Positions 10,060 through 20,863 of a stretch of DNA of 64,000 nucleotides are shown one piece after another; the first letter of the stretch is position 1; each line of letters starts with the position of its first letter. A program made the position numbers and the translations under genes. Under the pieces are notes generated by a model. It ran no database searches and had not been told where the DNA came from. It worked only from the letters and a program-made list of their open reading frames with translations. The DNA is from Trichobilharzia szidati (taxonomy: Eukaryota > Platyhelminthes > Trematoda > Strigeidida > Schistosomatidae), in contig OX235279.1 of the NCBI GenBank assembly GCA_944472155.2, positions 177,547,868 to 177,611,867 of the forward strand, in the 5' to 3' direction.

Positions 10060-10470
10060 TTTCTATTGTTTGGTTTGTAAGGGTTAGTTATGTTTTTACG
10101 AGTTGATCACGGACCGATATCAGTTAGAGAACCATTGAAAACCAGGGAGTACTGGACAGCTGTTTCATCCTAGTTTCTGGAGTCATTGGCAGTACGCACC
10201 CACTGGGGTTCGAACCCAGGACCTTCCGGTTACAAGCCAGCAAGCTCGTATACCATTCAGCCACTGGGAGCCGTCTCAGTGGCCAGTGCATGAATTCTAA
10301 CTTCTACCAATTCGTGATTTAGCGCGACCCCAACCATTGTCGTTGGTGGGACATCCATCCACACACGTGACATCTAACTGGACCTCACTGGTCACGTCTT
10401 CTCTCTAGAACTGCAGGAAACTCCATCCTGTAGCAAGTCAATAGAGAGCATTAGATTAATTTTCTATAAT
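10060..10470 (-). repeat. SINE family D, the longest copy here, with hammerhead relic
   Basis: Read on the minus strand: a head region, a B-box-like cctgggttcgaaccccag, a hammerhead block at 10196-10149, then the shared body (actgatatcggtccgtgatc) and the tail. In the hammerhead the flanking stem I strands gtactg and cagtac, a stem II and the GAAA segment are kept. The core reads CCAATGA instead of CUGAUGA, so activity is doubtful. Stem III is the minimal self-complementary acagctgt, which would favour dimeric folding. Confidence 0.7.
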
Positions 10471-10489
10471 TTGGTTTGTAAGGGGTGCT

Positions 10490-10727
10490 CATAACGTCGT
10501 TTTTCATTCCTTTACGTTCCCAGCGGAACATAGGGCTTCAAGCTAGAGGCTTGAATTTTCAATAGCAGTGGTGACTATTTCTAGGCTGCTAAACTCATGC
10601 CCAACCTTCCCTCCTTACCAGTCTTATAACTGGCTAAGTGAGATAAAGAAGTGCATCGGCCGAGGATCGAACCCCGGACCAAATTCGTGATTGGCGAGCA
10701 TTCTACCGCTGTACCACCAACGCACCA
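10490..10727 (-). repeat. tRNA-derived SINE family A
   Basis: The minus strand has the full order: head (gcgttggtggtacagcggta), B box (gggttcgatcc), body (ggtaaggagggaaggttggg) and tail (caagcctctagcttgaagcc). It lies next to the family D copy. Confidence 0.75.
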
Positions 10728-11119
10728 GCTCGTCTTTAGGATACCCTAACTAGTGTTTAATCAGTCTGCAGTCTGTCATTCATTTACTGTCGTGTGCAAC
10801 CAAAGCAAGTTTGGTTGTAACTCAGCCCAATGAAGAAAATATGTCCGAATATTATTCATTCTAAACCACTAATCAGTGAGTTATCCAGAGGAAATATGAG
10901 CATAAGTAGTTTCCTCAAATCTCATCCGGATTTTGCTGCCTTGACATTGTAGGTCTTGTTGTTCTCGATATCCTTTTACTTAGTTGAAGTCTGTCTATTA
11001 CGTTTCCCGAATCTCATTTATTCATGTAATCTTACTGTAAGGCATACCTGTTGACTGTAACAGAAAGTCCCTGTGAAATTATGCAAATGAATTTTTGCTT
11101 CTCTTCGCGAGAGAATTAC
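10728..11119. other. unassigned sequence
   Basis: No repeat or exon is recognised up to the RTE insertion site. Confidence 0.4.
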
Positions 11120-11133
11120 TGCAAGACAAATTA

Positions 11134-11688
11134 TTATTATTGTTTCCTTTAATTCCTACAGGAACATAGGACTTCAGCCACACGTCTCCATTGCATTCGG
11201 TTCTCTGCTAGAGTCTTCAACTGGCTCCAAGTCTACCCACACGTTTTCATCTCCTCTTCACATGACCTCCTCCAAGTCGCCCTCGGACAACCAACTCGCC
11301 GCATCCCTTTCGGGTTCCACTGGAGCGATGGCTTGTCTAGTGATGTCACTTGATGGTTTCTTTGCTCAGAGTATGGCCGATCCATCTCCATTTCTTCGTG
11401 CCTATTTGTTTCACAATCGGTTCTCGGTTGATTTGCTCCCAAAGATCCCTCACTATTGCTGATCTTTTCTGGCCATCTGATCTTGAGCGAAGTATTGAGC
11501 AAAGACAACTGATAATGAAGGTCTGTAGTTTGTTTGAGATGCTCTTTATGACGCTCAATGCAAGTCTCTGATCTGTATGTTGAGTAGCACTGACTTCACA
11601 TTGGAGTTGAAAATCCGGATCTTATTTTTGGTGCTGAGCAGTGCTGTTGACCTCCACACAGACTTGAGAGTAGTGAAAGCTTGTCTAT
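11134..11688 (-). mobile_element. 5'-truncated RTE-clade LINE insertion (R4) with target-site duplication
   Basis: A 555-bp 3' end of the RTE family is bounded by a perfect 14-bp direct repeat tgcaagacaaatta (11120-11133 and 11689-11702). The minus-strand translation gives the usual C-terminal block with KWRWIGHTLSKETIK, and the 3' end has the ATT-type tail next to the left repeat. This is a clean example of target-primed insertion with 5' truncation and is among the better preserved copies. Confidence 0.88.
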
Positions 11689-11891
11689 TGCAAGACAAAT
11701 TAAAAGTATTATTAGTAACGTTTGTTTTACAGAATTAATTCCCATGTCTTAGAGTGTCTTAGAAATTCAGTGTTTCAGTATGTTGATATTGAAGGAAAAT
11801 GTATACTGATTAAGACACTGATTTGCCATAGTCTTTCTAAAGGTTGTTTTATCATTCCTTTGATATAGGCATATTGATCAGTCGACTTTAA

Positions 11892-12305
11892 AATGGAATT
11901 CGAACCAGAAGGTAAATTATCCGACTTTCAAGACGTGCAGGTGGGTCTCTACAAGGATCACCTCACTACAAGATAAAATGGAATGGACAGCTGACAATCT
12001 CTTATAGTTTCGTCCCAATAACCAGTGAAAGAAATCTCATCACCTCTCGTGACGAAAACTGTCACATTAGCGCTAGAGATGCTTTGAGTAGGGAGTGGGT
12101 ACTCTTGGCAATAATGTATTTCCTCTATCGACGAAGAATGTGAGAGAAATACCAGTGCTCCGCGAATCTCCGAGGTGCTGAAGAAACGGCTGACTGTATA
12201 TCCGAAGTGCGGCGACAATTGCTGAAGCTGTCCGAAGCAGTTTATAAAATGTTCTTTGCTGCGTCTATAGACCTCACCTTCTCCACAGATGCTCTTGTTC
12301 ACCAA
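11892..12305. other. coding-like patch of unknown origin
   Basis: Plus strand: ATG at 11893 opens MEFEPEGKLSDFQDVQ, which ends at a plausible donor (CAG/gtgggt near 11941). Minus strand: 12305-11958 is a 115-codon open frame with balanced composition (for example GQLQQLSPHFGYTVSRFF). I cannot tell whether either is a host exon, and neither is recognised. It lies between two LINE insertions in sequence that was otherwise continuous. Confidence 0.25.
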
Positions 12306-13102
12306 GACACGAAGGAAAATATCCCATTGATAGCAGCTTTATTGTGTATTTATCTGTTCAGTTCCTTCTGTTTATCATTATTATTATTGTTCCCTTGGGT
12401 TCCCAGTGGAACACAAGTCATCAACAACACATCTCTTTCTCCGATTTTTCGCCATCGTCTTCTGCTGGCTAGCCACACGATTGCCCATAATCTCTTATCT
12501 CTTCCTCACACGATCTACTCCATGCCACCCTCCGACTACCCACTAGTCGTTTCCCGTTTGGATTCCACTTGAGTGATGGCCTGCATTGCGGTCTCCACAT
12601 TCTGCACAGTGTATGCCTAATCCATCTCCATTTCTCTTGCATATTTGTGGAGAAGTTGGCTCTTGGTTGGTCTGTTCTCAGCCAGCCTGAGTTTCTTGTT
12701 ACTAATCCTTTCTCGCCATTTGATCTTCAGTATGCAGCCAGTCAGCGAAGAGGCAAGCAGTCGACAAACGTCTATAACTGGCTATTGGAAATCCTTTGCT
12801 TGACACGCTGGCCAAGTTTCTGACCCATATAGAAGCACTGACCGACTTGACATTTGTGCTGAAAATCCGAATCTTGCTCCGTGGGATGCTGAGGTGGAGT
12901 GCAGAAGATTTCCAAACTGGTTTCAGGTTGATGAAGGGGTGTGTATCTTGTCTTTCCAATTCTGGCTGGCTTTGACATCTTCATCCGTTCCGAATTCCTG
13001 TGGTTGAAACCGTGCTTCCTAACCAGATAAGTGAAGGAGGTAACCTCTGTTAAATCTCTCCCGTTGATGGTGGTTGGTGCTGGTTGTTGTTACTGCTGTC
13101 GA

Positions 13103-14186
13103 CTAGTTGGTTATCTTCATCACCTCCGTCTTGTCTATGTTCACCTGGAGTCCTGTCTTTGCTGGCGCCTTCTTCAGCCAGTTTGTTTGTAAGTCTTCCA
13201 TTATGTGTGACATTAGACGTATATCATCTGCAAAATGCAGATCTTCTAGAGTCTTCTTATCGGTGGTCCAGCGTACTCCTGATTCCTCGCTCCCAACACA
13301 CAGTCTGATGCAAAAACTAGTCCACCACAATTAAGAATATCATCGTCGGTGATAATAGGCAGCCAAGTTTTACTCCTGAACTCACTTTGAATGCCTCGTT
13401 GAGTTTTTCGTGGTAGATCAGCTGACAAGTGGCATGGTCATCTGGTCAACTGTTGAATAAGTTTGATAAAGACTTGAGGCATGCCGTAGCGTTGAAGCGG
13501 TGTACAAATTACTTTACAGCCAGAGCTGTCTGTCAAAGGCCTTTCGAAGCCAGTGAAGTTGAGGTACATATTTGACTACCATTCTATGCTTGTTCGCTGA
13601 GGGGATGGTGATTGGAGTTACAATCGGACCATCACATGATTTATCTTTCCTGAATCCAGCTTCATCCGGTGAAGAGACGGAGTTCTGCACCCAGTGCAAC
13701 CTTTATTCTCTCCAGGATGATACGACTTATTATTTACTTGGTGTGTGGTGATTCCACACCAGTTACTGCACAGTAAGGCATAAGTCGCCCTTCTTTAGCA
13801 GCTTGACGAGGTAGCCAGCCCTTATTCCAGTCGGTATGCACCTTCCCTTCTCCCCAAACCTTTTGCAGTGATCGTGTGAGCACATCTGCCACAGTCTCTG
13901 AATCCGTTTTAGGTGTTTTGGTGTGGGGGAATTCTGTCTGGTCCTGCTGCCTTCCAGACTGGACTTCAGTAGCTTCGTTGCATTCAAGATTTCTGCTTTC
14001 GTTGATTGGAGGATTGGTGTCCACTGGCAGGCCGTTCTGTGCCTGTTGTTGGTGATGATATATTTCTGGGCGAGTTGTAGGTGATGACCGATTCAAGATT
14101 TCTCTGAAGTGGCCAGCCAATTGTTGTATTTGTTTCTCCTCCTTGGTAATCAGGTTCCCTTGATCATCTTTTATTGGTTTCATCAT
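13103..14186 (-). pseudogene. RTE reverse transcriptase, broken
   Basis: Readable pieces in order on the minus strand are a long linker frame (14186-13734, MMKPIKDDQGNLITKEEKQI), EAGFRKDKSC (about 13640, the fingers motif), and LEDLHFADDIRLMS (about 13250-13205) with the catalytic Asp pair. LQVNIDKTEVMKI follows directly. The enzyme would have reverse-transcribed the element RNA at a nicked target. Frame changes between these pieces show it is dead. Confidence 0.82.
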
Positions 14187-14741
14187 CTGGGTTAGTCTCT
14201 TCTTGGATAGCGAGCAGCCTGGTTATCTGATATAATGTTCTGAGGTCTCTTTTGCCTGCAACCTGCCTCTTCTGCCTCAGTTGCCAGCCAGTGTGTCTTA
14301 GAATTGTCTTTTGTCTTTCCTAGCACTCTTCTTCACTTCTTTCCGTATTCAGTGCAGTGTGCATTCCTGTGAACTCAGCTTCTCCTTCTGTTGTCCATCT
14401 CTGCATTGAATCATCTTCTCCTTCACCATCCCCCACTCCTCTCTTCTATTATCTTCCAGCTAGATATCTGTTGAGAGCCATTTTCTTGTCTTCTCTCTTC
14501 TTCCTTCCCAGATCAGTTGTACACATATCCTGAAGAGAGCCAGTTCCAATGTTATTCCTTTCATGCAGGCTTCCTTAGTGGTACTACATAGTGTCTCCAA
14601 CTTTGCTCTGATCTCATCTGTAGTGAAGGTAGGTATCCCGTGCAGTTTTGTCCTTCAGTTTCAGAATGTTGAACTTGAATTACAGTGGCCTGCCTCCAGT
14701 TGTTTAGATGGATTTCGGCTTCACCTTGGAGTTTCACTGCA

Positions 14742-15540
14742 CTAAGTGATGTTGGTGTGAGGCCACATCTGCTCCTCTTCTCGATCTTGTATCCAGCATG
14801 CAAGCTGCATCTCCAGTTCCTTGAGCAGCAATAGGACGAAATCTGTCTGGTTTGTGGTGTGCCTGTTAGGCGAAATCCACGCTGCTTTGTGTATATTCCT
14901 GTGCCTGTACACGCTGCCTCCGATCATCAAACCATCGAAAGCACAGAAGTCTGCGAATAATTCTCCGTTCTCATTCATTTCACTGAGCCTCTCAACCCAT
15001 GATGAGTTCTTTTCCTATATTACCTGCTCCCAGTTTGGCTTGCACTCATATTGCCCATGAGCATTTTGATGTCACCATTCTGGATGCGCTCCCTTATTGT
15101 TTGTATCTGTCTTTAAAAAATCCGCTCTCTTCTCTTGTTCAGCGTTGTTTGTAGCACTATACGTAGCATTGCATGATAATTGTAACCTTCCCTCCTTTTG
15201 AGTTGAATCATGCTGCCATGATCATGATGGATGAAATGGTTCCCACTGCATTAGGGCTCTGCCTGCCACTGGTGATATCATTACAGTCACTCACCTCCTT
15301 GGTTTGCTCGTAGTTGTCGTCTGGATGACCGGAGTAGAAAACTGACTTCCCAGTTGACAATTTCGACAGTCCACATCAATTCCATCTGCTCTCGCAGATA
15401 CCCAACTCTTCTATGTCATTACTTTGCATTCCTTTGGCTACTTGGGCTGCCTTCCCAGTCTCCTACATTGTATGTACATTCCACGACCCTATTCTCATCC
15501 TTGCCTTCATCGAGAGAAGACACACCGGTCGGCTGACTGG
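14742..15540 (-). pseudogene. RTE apurinic-type endonuclease, broken
   Basis: The N-terminal block SWNVHTM, then ETGKAAQVA and ICESRW, appears around 15500-15380 on the minus strand. The C-terminal block FCAFDGLMIGGSVYRHRNIH and AAWISPNRHTTNQTDFV lies around 14950-14840. This is the usual layout of the endonuclease that nicks the target in RTE elements. In-frame stops occur within the N-terminal block. Confidence 0.78.
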
Positions 15541-15790
15541 CTTCCCAAATGCAGGCTTTCACCAGCCCACTGTGCCATTTAGCCTCTCCGATTCGAGCGA
15601 AGAATGAGACTGTTATTTCAAGTTTTTGCATTTTTAACATATTTTCTGTGTGTTGAAGTCTCTCTAGCGGTTTGAAAGATTTAGTGGTGTGGGGTTGCTA
15701 GTCCTACGCTCCATCTTTACCCGGGCTCGGCACCGGCTAGAAAGCTAGCAAGCTAGTCAACTAGGCGAGGCTAGTTGCTTCTGTGCAATT

Positions 15791-16295
15791 AAGTATATTG
15801 GTCATCCTAGCTAGCAAGACATCATCAAAATGTGCTCAGGAATAACTATAAGCATGCATGTGGAAAGGAGAATGCAGAAGTCACTAGTTCAGTTCCGGAG
15901 CATATTAGTACTTCTGTTCATACAGCATAGGCAGACTTCATTTAAATCTATGTATGAAATATGATTAAGCTGTTCAAAACTACTTCGTTTAGATTTTCTT
16001 TACTCAGAAACACTGAACCCAGCCTGTTTTACTAGCATAGTCTAAGCGCTGACTTCGTTTTCTCGACTTCTTGTATAATAAACTCCAAGTAGCCTGTTTG
16101 TTTTTCTAATAACCCATTTTCAAGTTTTTGGTCTCTTGCTTCCTATCAGTTATCTCTAACTCATTATTCTTTACTTATCTAATTGGCTATCAACTCTCCC
16201 GGTTACTTAAGAATATCCACTATTGTTTTCATACGTTGTTGTTACTTCTCATGCACTTTGGTTTATTTCTGTTGCAAATTGACAGTCAACACTGA
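15791..16295. other. unassigned sequence
   Basis: No exon or repeat recognised. Confidence 0.4.
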
Positions 16296-16445
16296 CAAAA
16301 TATAACTCGTAATTTGGACGATCAATTCTCGTGTTTTGCTTTGTCTTTGGCCTACGCCGAACGAATACTAAAGAAGTTGTGGATTTTAGATCTTGAGTTA
16401 GTATACTCCGTACTATCCGTGAATGTCGATACCTTCAGCCTCTAA
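16296..16445 (+). mobile_element. partial Gypsy LTR (3' part)
   Basis: About 150 bases match the last part of the LTR found complete at 17622, 20401, 23373 and 40042, including ttttgctttgtctttggcct and agatcttgagttagtatac, ending cagcctctaa. The 5' part is missing. It confirms that the family LTR continues past CA into gcctctaa. Confidence 0.82.
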
Positions 16446-16889
16446 AATACCCAAGCTTATTATAATGTTGAATTAAATCTCGCTAATTCTGAACTAAATC
16501 CAACATTCTATGGTTATTAAACTTTGAATCTGTTCTGAAATGGTTTGTTTAAGCGCACAGACTTGAACTCAGTGCTGGTTTTCATCATGACTAGCAGTAA
16601 TTCAACCTCCTGTCCTTTTTCTATGCATTTTCAGGAGTAGATCAGACCCTACTGGGTTTGCTTATCAGCGTTGTTCCAGCCTTCCCAGCCTATATTCAGC
16701 ACTGACTAGCATTACTTCAGATGCTAATCTTATTTTTAAGATTGTGTCGCAATAATTAATCACCCAGTGCTCTTTTTAAGCACGATCAGCCTTATTTCAG
16801 TACATAATGGGTAGATGAAACATTCATTCACCATAAAATGGCATTATCGACGCACAGACTGGAATAAGTTTAGAATTGTTGTAAGCTTG
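16446..16889. other. unassigned sequence
   Basis: No exon or repeat recognised between the partial LTR and the SINE relic. Confidence 0.35.
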
Positions 16890-17060
16890 GGTTTGATATG
16901 GCTTGAAGCTCTAAGCTGTGAGGTTTCGGTAACGGTGATGTTGTTTTCACGCTGCAAATTTGCTAGTCTAACGCCTAACCTTCCCTCTTTTCCGGATTTA
17001 CAGCTGGCTAGGCGAGATTTAAAAACAATTGTTCTTAAACCTCGCCTAGCCAGCTTAATC
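16890..17060 (-). repeat. diverged SINE family A body with a small palindrome
   Basis: The minus-strand SINE A body is recognisable from gcttgaagctctaagc to the ctggctaggcgag block at 17003-17018, which then recurs inverted (ctcgcctagccag) about 20 bases later. The tRNA-like head is lost or very diverged. Confidence 0.55.
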
Positions 17061-17621
17061 TGACCGAAAATCGTACACGAACCACGTGCGTAGCTGGCAG
17101 GTAGGTACTCTACCCCCCCTGAACTACTGACACGCAACACTGTACACGCAAAACCTTAAATAACTGTAATGTTAAAATGATATCAGCCACATAATAGCTG
17201 CATGAATAAATCTATCAGTGTAAAATCATTCAGACGCATCAGATTAATACTGTTTTATTTGGTTTATTTTAATCGCACAGAATGCATGCATGAGTGTAAA
17301 TGTTTAACTTTTGAGTCTATTCGGTTGAATCTGTATCAGTAAACATTCTAACCAACATCAGGTTATTTCATATGACCCCCGAAAATGTCAATTATTGGTT
17401 TTCTGAAGCTTTCGGTCAAGCCTGATCTAATAGTGTTGTGAATAAGTTAACAGTTGAGCCACTGAAACACCGGTACTGAAAACACCTAGTGAATTTCGAT
17501 CGGTGGTTGGCACAACTGGATAACCTTCTGAATTAGTAGGTATATTTCGAGACACAGCAGTCAAACTCTAGATGAGCTGATAAATGGAGACTCTAGATAA
17601 AAGCAGTACTTTTTTAGAGAT
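17061..17621. other. unassigned sequence
   Basis: No exon recognised. It includes the left copy of the solo-LTR target repeat at 17617-17621. Confidence 0.35.
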
Positions 17622-17970
17622 TGTAGTGGTAAATAATTCCCCAAAATTATTGATCACAGCACTCATCACTGAACACTGGATGTTGACCCTCACTGTTTAA
17701 GTCAACTTGTTTAGCTGAAAGCTTCCAGTCAAGAATCCACGCTATTTTGCACGCCATCGTGTCACGTTCGTGCACGATCCATAGCTAGCTAAGCGACCAT
17801 CTTGCTCTCCGATTTGCTCACGAAATATATCTCGTAATTTGGACAATCAATTCTTGTGTTTTGCTTTGCCTTTGGTCTACGTCGAACGTATACAATAGAA
17901 GTTGTGGGTGTTAGATCTTGAGTTAGTATACTTCGTGCTATCCGTGAACGTCAATACCGTCAGCCTCTAA
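17622..17970 (+). mobile_element. solo Gypsy LTR with 5-bp target-site duplication
   Basis: A complete LTR from TGTAGTGG to GCCTCTAA, flanked on both sides by GAGAT (17617-17621 and 17971-17975). The copy is diverged from the young element at 20401 and has no internal region, so it is an older solo LTR left by LTR-LTR recombination. It indicates that the family's true LTR end is after GCCTCTAA, giving 349 bp, rather than at the internal CA. Confidence 0.85.
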
Positions 17971-18004
17971 GAGATCAGTGTTCTTTCTGAGTGGAAATAT
18001 TTAG

Positions 18005-18166
18005 CTGCAACAACTAAGACATCTGAAGAAGCGGAAACAAGCTGGCCCAATTCTGTTTGTTGATTTAGAAAACTACATTGAGCAACTTCAGAGGGAATTA
18101 AAAGCGAAGTTATGGTGTGCAGCTATTCAGCACTATCAACTGAAGCACTGGAAACAAAGTTGCTAG
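18005..18166 (+). CDS. candidate terminal exon of an unidentified host gene
   Basis: A splice-acceptor-like tract ending in ATTTAG is followed by 53 sense codons and TAG. The translation is strongly protein-like: it starts LQQLRHLKKRKQAGPILFVD and continues with a Leu/Gln/Lys-rich probable helix (ENYIEQLQRELKAKLW). The acceptor lies about 30 bases beyond the right target repeat of a solo LTR. I do not recognise the protein; a coiled-coil or helical C-terminus is the only structural guess. No donor-linked partner exon has been identified, so this rests on frame, composition and the acceptor only. Confidence 0.45.
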   Translation: MQQLRHLKKRKQAGPILFVDLENYIEQLQRELKAKLWCAAIQHYQLKHWKQSC

Positions 18167-18240
18167 ATGTCATGTGACAACACTATCATGTCAAGTAACC
18201 CCACTAATCAGATACCTTCTTGTTAAAACCACTTATCAGA

Positions 18241-18715
18241 ATAGTGCAGTGTATCTATCTATCTTCGCTGCAGACTGAATTCTACCAGTCAAGCTTGCAA
18301 TATGGCTACCATGATAGGTGGCTCGCCATGCGGTGCACTGCGAATTGTTGGTATTAGATGGTTGGAGGCAATCGGCAGGAAGCCCAGCCTGATCTAGGTT
18401 TCGTGTTAGTTGGCACTCATCAGCAAGGAGTATCTGCAAACTTGAAAGAACTCATGTCCCTTTTGAGATTTGAACCCGCGTCACGCGGTGCTGCAGTCAG
18501 ATACAGGAGGTCAATCGCGAGCCAGAATAGCTCAGTGGTAACGTCTCTGACTGCAGAATTCACTGGGTGACGCGGGTTCGAATCTCAGAAGGGACATGAG
18601 TTCCTTTAAGGTTGCAGATATGCCTTGCTGACTGACTGGTGTGTGCCAACTAGCACGAAACCTAGGTCAGGCTGGGCTTCCTGTGGCCGATTGCCTCCAA
18701 CCATCTAATACCAAC
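18241..18715 (-). repeat. fold-back tRNA-like SINE family C, complete unit with TSD
   Basis: A unit of 475 bases is bounded by the perfect 10-bp repeat acttatcaga (18231-18240 and 18716-18725). Inside, arms at 18347-18501 and 18546-18715 are inverted copies of each other separated by about 44 bases, so the RNA or single strand would form a long hairpin. Each arm holds a tRNA-like B box (gcgggttcgaat or its complement) and the family block with tgccaactagcacgaaacc. The A-box sequence tagctcagtggta lies in the loop region. The whole hairpin moved as one unit. Confidence 0.85.
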
Positions 18716-18725
18716 ACTTATCAGA

Positions 18726-19944
18726 TGGAATCCCTCTACTGCAAGTCAACTTCGAAACTGAGCTGCATTTCTTTAGTGCATTTATCTATATTCTTTCGGC
18801 TGGTACTATGAAAAACAACTAGATAATCAACCAGAACTGGTCACAGTCAGTGAATCTGCTGAACCTATAAAAAGTTGTATAGTTGTTTATTACCAGTTGC
18901 TAAATACCACAGTTATGCCTGTCAGTGAGTTCTTCAACGCTTTATTAAAGAGATAATTATTCAGAACTAAGTACTTTGAAGCTTTATAACATAAGTGATG
19001 ACCGTTGAATTCCACAGATATATTTACATTTCTTAAGATTAAAGTCCAAGTAAGTGACCACCTTTTCAGATGAACCATCACTTGTAGCATTGATGTACTA
19101 GCTGCCTTTTTCATTGTGACAACCTACTGCGGTAACACTTAATGGCAGCAGAATAGACCGGTGGAGATGTCAGCATTAAGATACAATCAGCACTGTCTAC
19201 CCTCAATTAATAGTGAATTAGTGTTACACAAAGAAAAGTCATTACCATCACAGAAACACCTCTATTTTTAGTACCAACTGTGAATAGTATTCATCTCTCA
19301 TGAAGTATTATTCGTTTAAATACGAGACAAATTGCAGTTTCCCTTAAATTTTCTGATTGAAATGCATTTTAATCAATCCGACTCTGAGCTTTACTACGAA
19401 TCCCACTCATACGGTAATCTGAAACCGGTAATTAACTATTTAGCAGTGATCAGCCATCTGTTCTGCAAGCGTAATCACAGTCATGATGAATACAGCAGAG
19501 AAAGATTGCAAAACAGGCAAACGTGTTTACTGCAACAAGTTTGTGCACATATGACATCTGCTAAATCACTTCAGTATTGGTCTGGAACTTTTACAGCACC
19601 ACAGTGAAGTTTAATGTTTTCTGACAGTGTGGTGTTAAATTAGGCTTCAACGGAGTTGTCTCTAGAGCACCTTCCATTACCTCACCGGAAGAGTTTTACA
19701 CAAATTATAATGGAGATAGGGTGGTGTATAAGATAAGTGGGGTAAGAAGAAGAGAGAATAATTATCGGAAATGTTACTTATAGATTAATAAAAGAATAAG
19801 TCGTTGGTAAAAAGCAAGAACTGCAGGTATGTTTTTAACTTATTCTTCTTAAGAATTTATATTAACCAATTTTCTACAATTGAAGTCAATGAAAACATTT
19901 GAACTTAGGTTTTATTTCTGAATATCCGATCTGTTAGAATAATA
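18726..19944. other. unassigned sequence
   Basis: Mostly AT-rich. A 91-codon frame at 19332-19607 (+), containing SDSELYYESHSYG, has no recognisable domain and is probably fortuitous. No repeat family recognised. Confidence 0.35.
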
Positions 19945-20400
19945 ATAAGAAGAAGAAGAATTTGCTTTATTCCATAAACAGTACTTGTGATACAGAATGG
20001 AACTCTCAGCATTTCTACTACAGTATTGCATCCAGTTAGTACATTATCAATAAACAAAATTCCACATAGATTAAGGAAATCTCAGTTAGTTTTGACTACA
20101 ACATATTGGCATGTCGGTAGCAAAGGCGAAATTGAACAAAATGTTTGAAGGTGTTAGAAAAGTAGATGCTAGCATATTTACTGGCGTAAGCGGTAACAAA
20201 CAGGTCGAGATATACGGAGTGGGAAAGAACGAAGAAGAATGTTTTAAATAGAGTTTGTAAGCAGCACACAACAGAAAAAGAGAGAGAAAGGAAAAGAAAG
20301 AGAGAAAACGTTGTACCTATAAATGAAATGAGTTGGAAAGACGAGATCCAGTTGTTCTACTGACTGTTTAATAAGTTATAGGTGTCACGCCTAATGCTTT
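19945..20400 (-). mobile_element. LINE family F 3' end (F1), cut by a Gypsy insertion
   Basis: On the minus strand this is the 3' UTR and tail of a LINE whose coding part resumes at 23714. The tail block (gagttccattctgtatcac, then tttatggaataaagc and AAT-type repeats) matches the ends of copies at 47345-47421 and 48966-49040. The coding and UTR parts are separated by the Gypsy element at 20401-23713, so the LINE is older than the Gypsy insertion. Confidence 0.7.
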
Positions 20401-20749
20401 TGTAGCGGTAAATAATTCCCCAAAATTATTAACCACAGCAATCATCACTCAACATTGGATGCTGACCACCACTGTTTAAGTCGACTTGTTTAGCTGAAGG
20501 CTTACGGTCAAGCATCCCCGCCATTTGGTGCTTCGTCGTGTCACGTGCGTGCACGATTACTAGCTAGCTAAGCATTCATTCCTACCCGCGATTTGGTCCC
20601 AAAATATATATCGTATTTGGACGACAAAATCTGGTCTTTTGCTTTACCATTTGGTACTCGAAGAACGAACACTATAGTGGTTGTTGGTATAAGATCTTGC
20701 GTTAGTATAATCCGTACAACTCGCGAACGTCGATACCTACAGCCTCTAA
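20401..20749 (+). repeat. 5' long terminal repeat
   Basis: It begins TGTAGCGG. The part identical to the 3' LTR ends at 20741 (CTACA), but older solo copies of the family continue to GCCTCTAA, corresponding to 20749 here. A run aaatatatat about halfway may serve as the TATA region; this is an inference. The primer-binding site follows two bases later. Confidence 0.88.
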
Positions 20750-20751
20750 AC

Positions 20752-20770
20752 TGGTGAGCCCAACCACGAA
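20752..20770 (+). other. probable tRNA primer-binding site
   Basis: TGGTGAGCCCAACCACG lies directly behind the LTR and starts with TGG, the complement of a tRNA CCA end. The sister copy at 40393 reads TGGTGAGACCGACGTGATTC, much closer to a tRNA 3' end (tRNA-Trp is the best guess from memory). The primer match in the young element is therefore decayed after the first seven bases. Confidence 0.65.
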
Positions 20771-20863
20771 CTACATCTTCAATTCACACGCAGATAAACC
20801 CGGTGAGTTCGTTCCTTTTTGTGTTTATTCTTGTACTATATTGTTATCGGCATACTTTTCGTC

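Larger units (their letters stand above)
12373..15790 (-). mobile_element. RTE-clade LINE (SR2-like), nearly full length but decayed (R5)
   Basis: The longest RTE copy. In minus-strand order: a 5' leader (15790-15640), an AP-type endonuclease (about 15540-14740), a linker (14186-13734), reverse transcriptase (about 13730-13100) and a 3' end at 12373 with the ATT tail. Each domain is recognisable but broken by stops and shifts. The 5' leader resembles the start of the copy at 33193-34895, which helps define the element's 5' end. Confidence 0.85.

Noticed and set aside
18241..18715. A CRISPR-like or palindromic satellite array
   Set aside because: Only one inverted pair with a unique spacer, no regular short direct repeats, target repeats typical of retroposition, and a eukaryotic context.
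18890..19607. Two frames of 74 and 91 codons
   Set aside because: No domain, no splice context and ordinary AT-rich composition.
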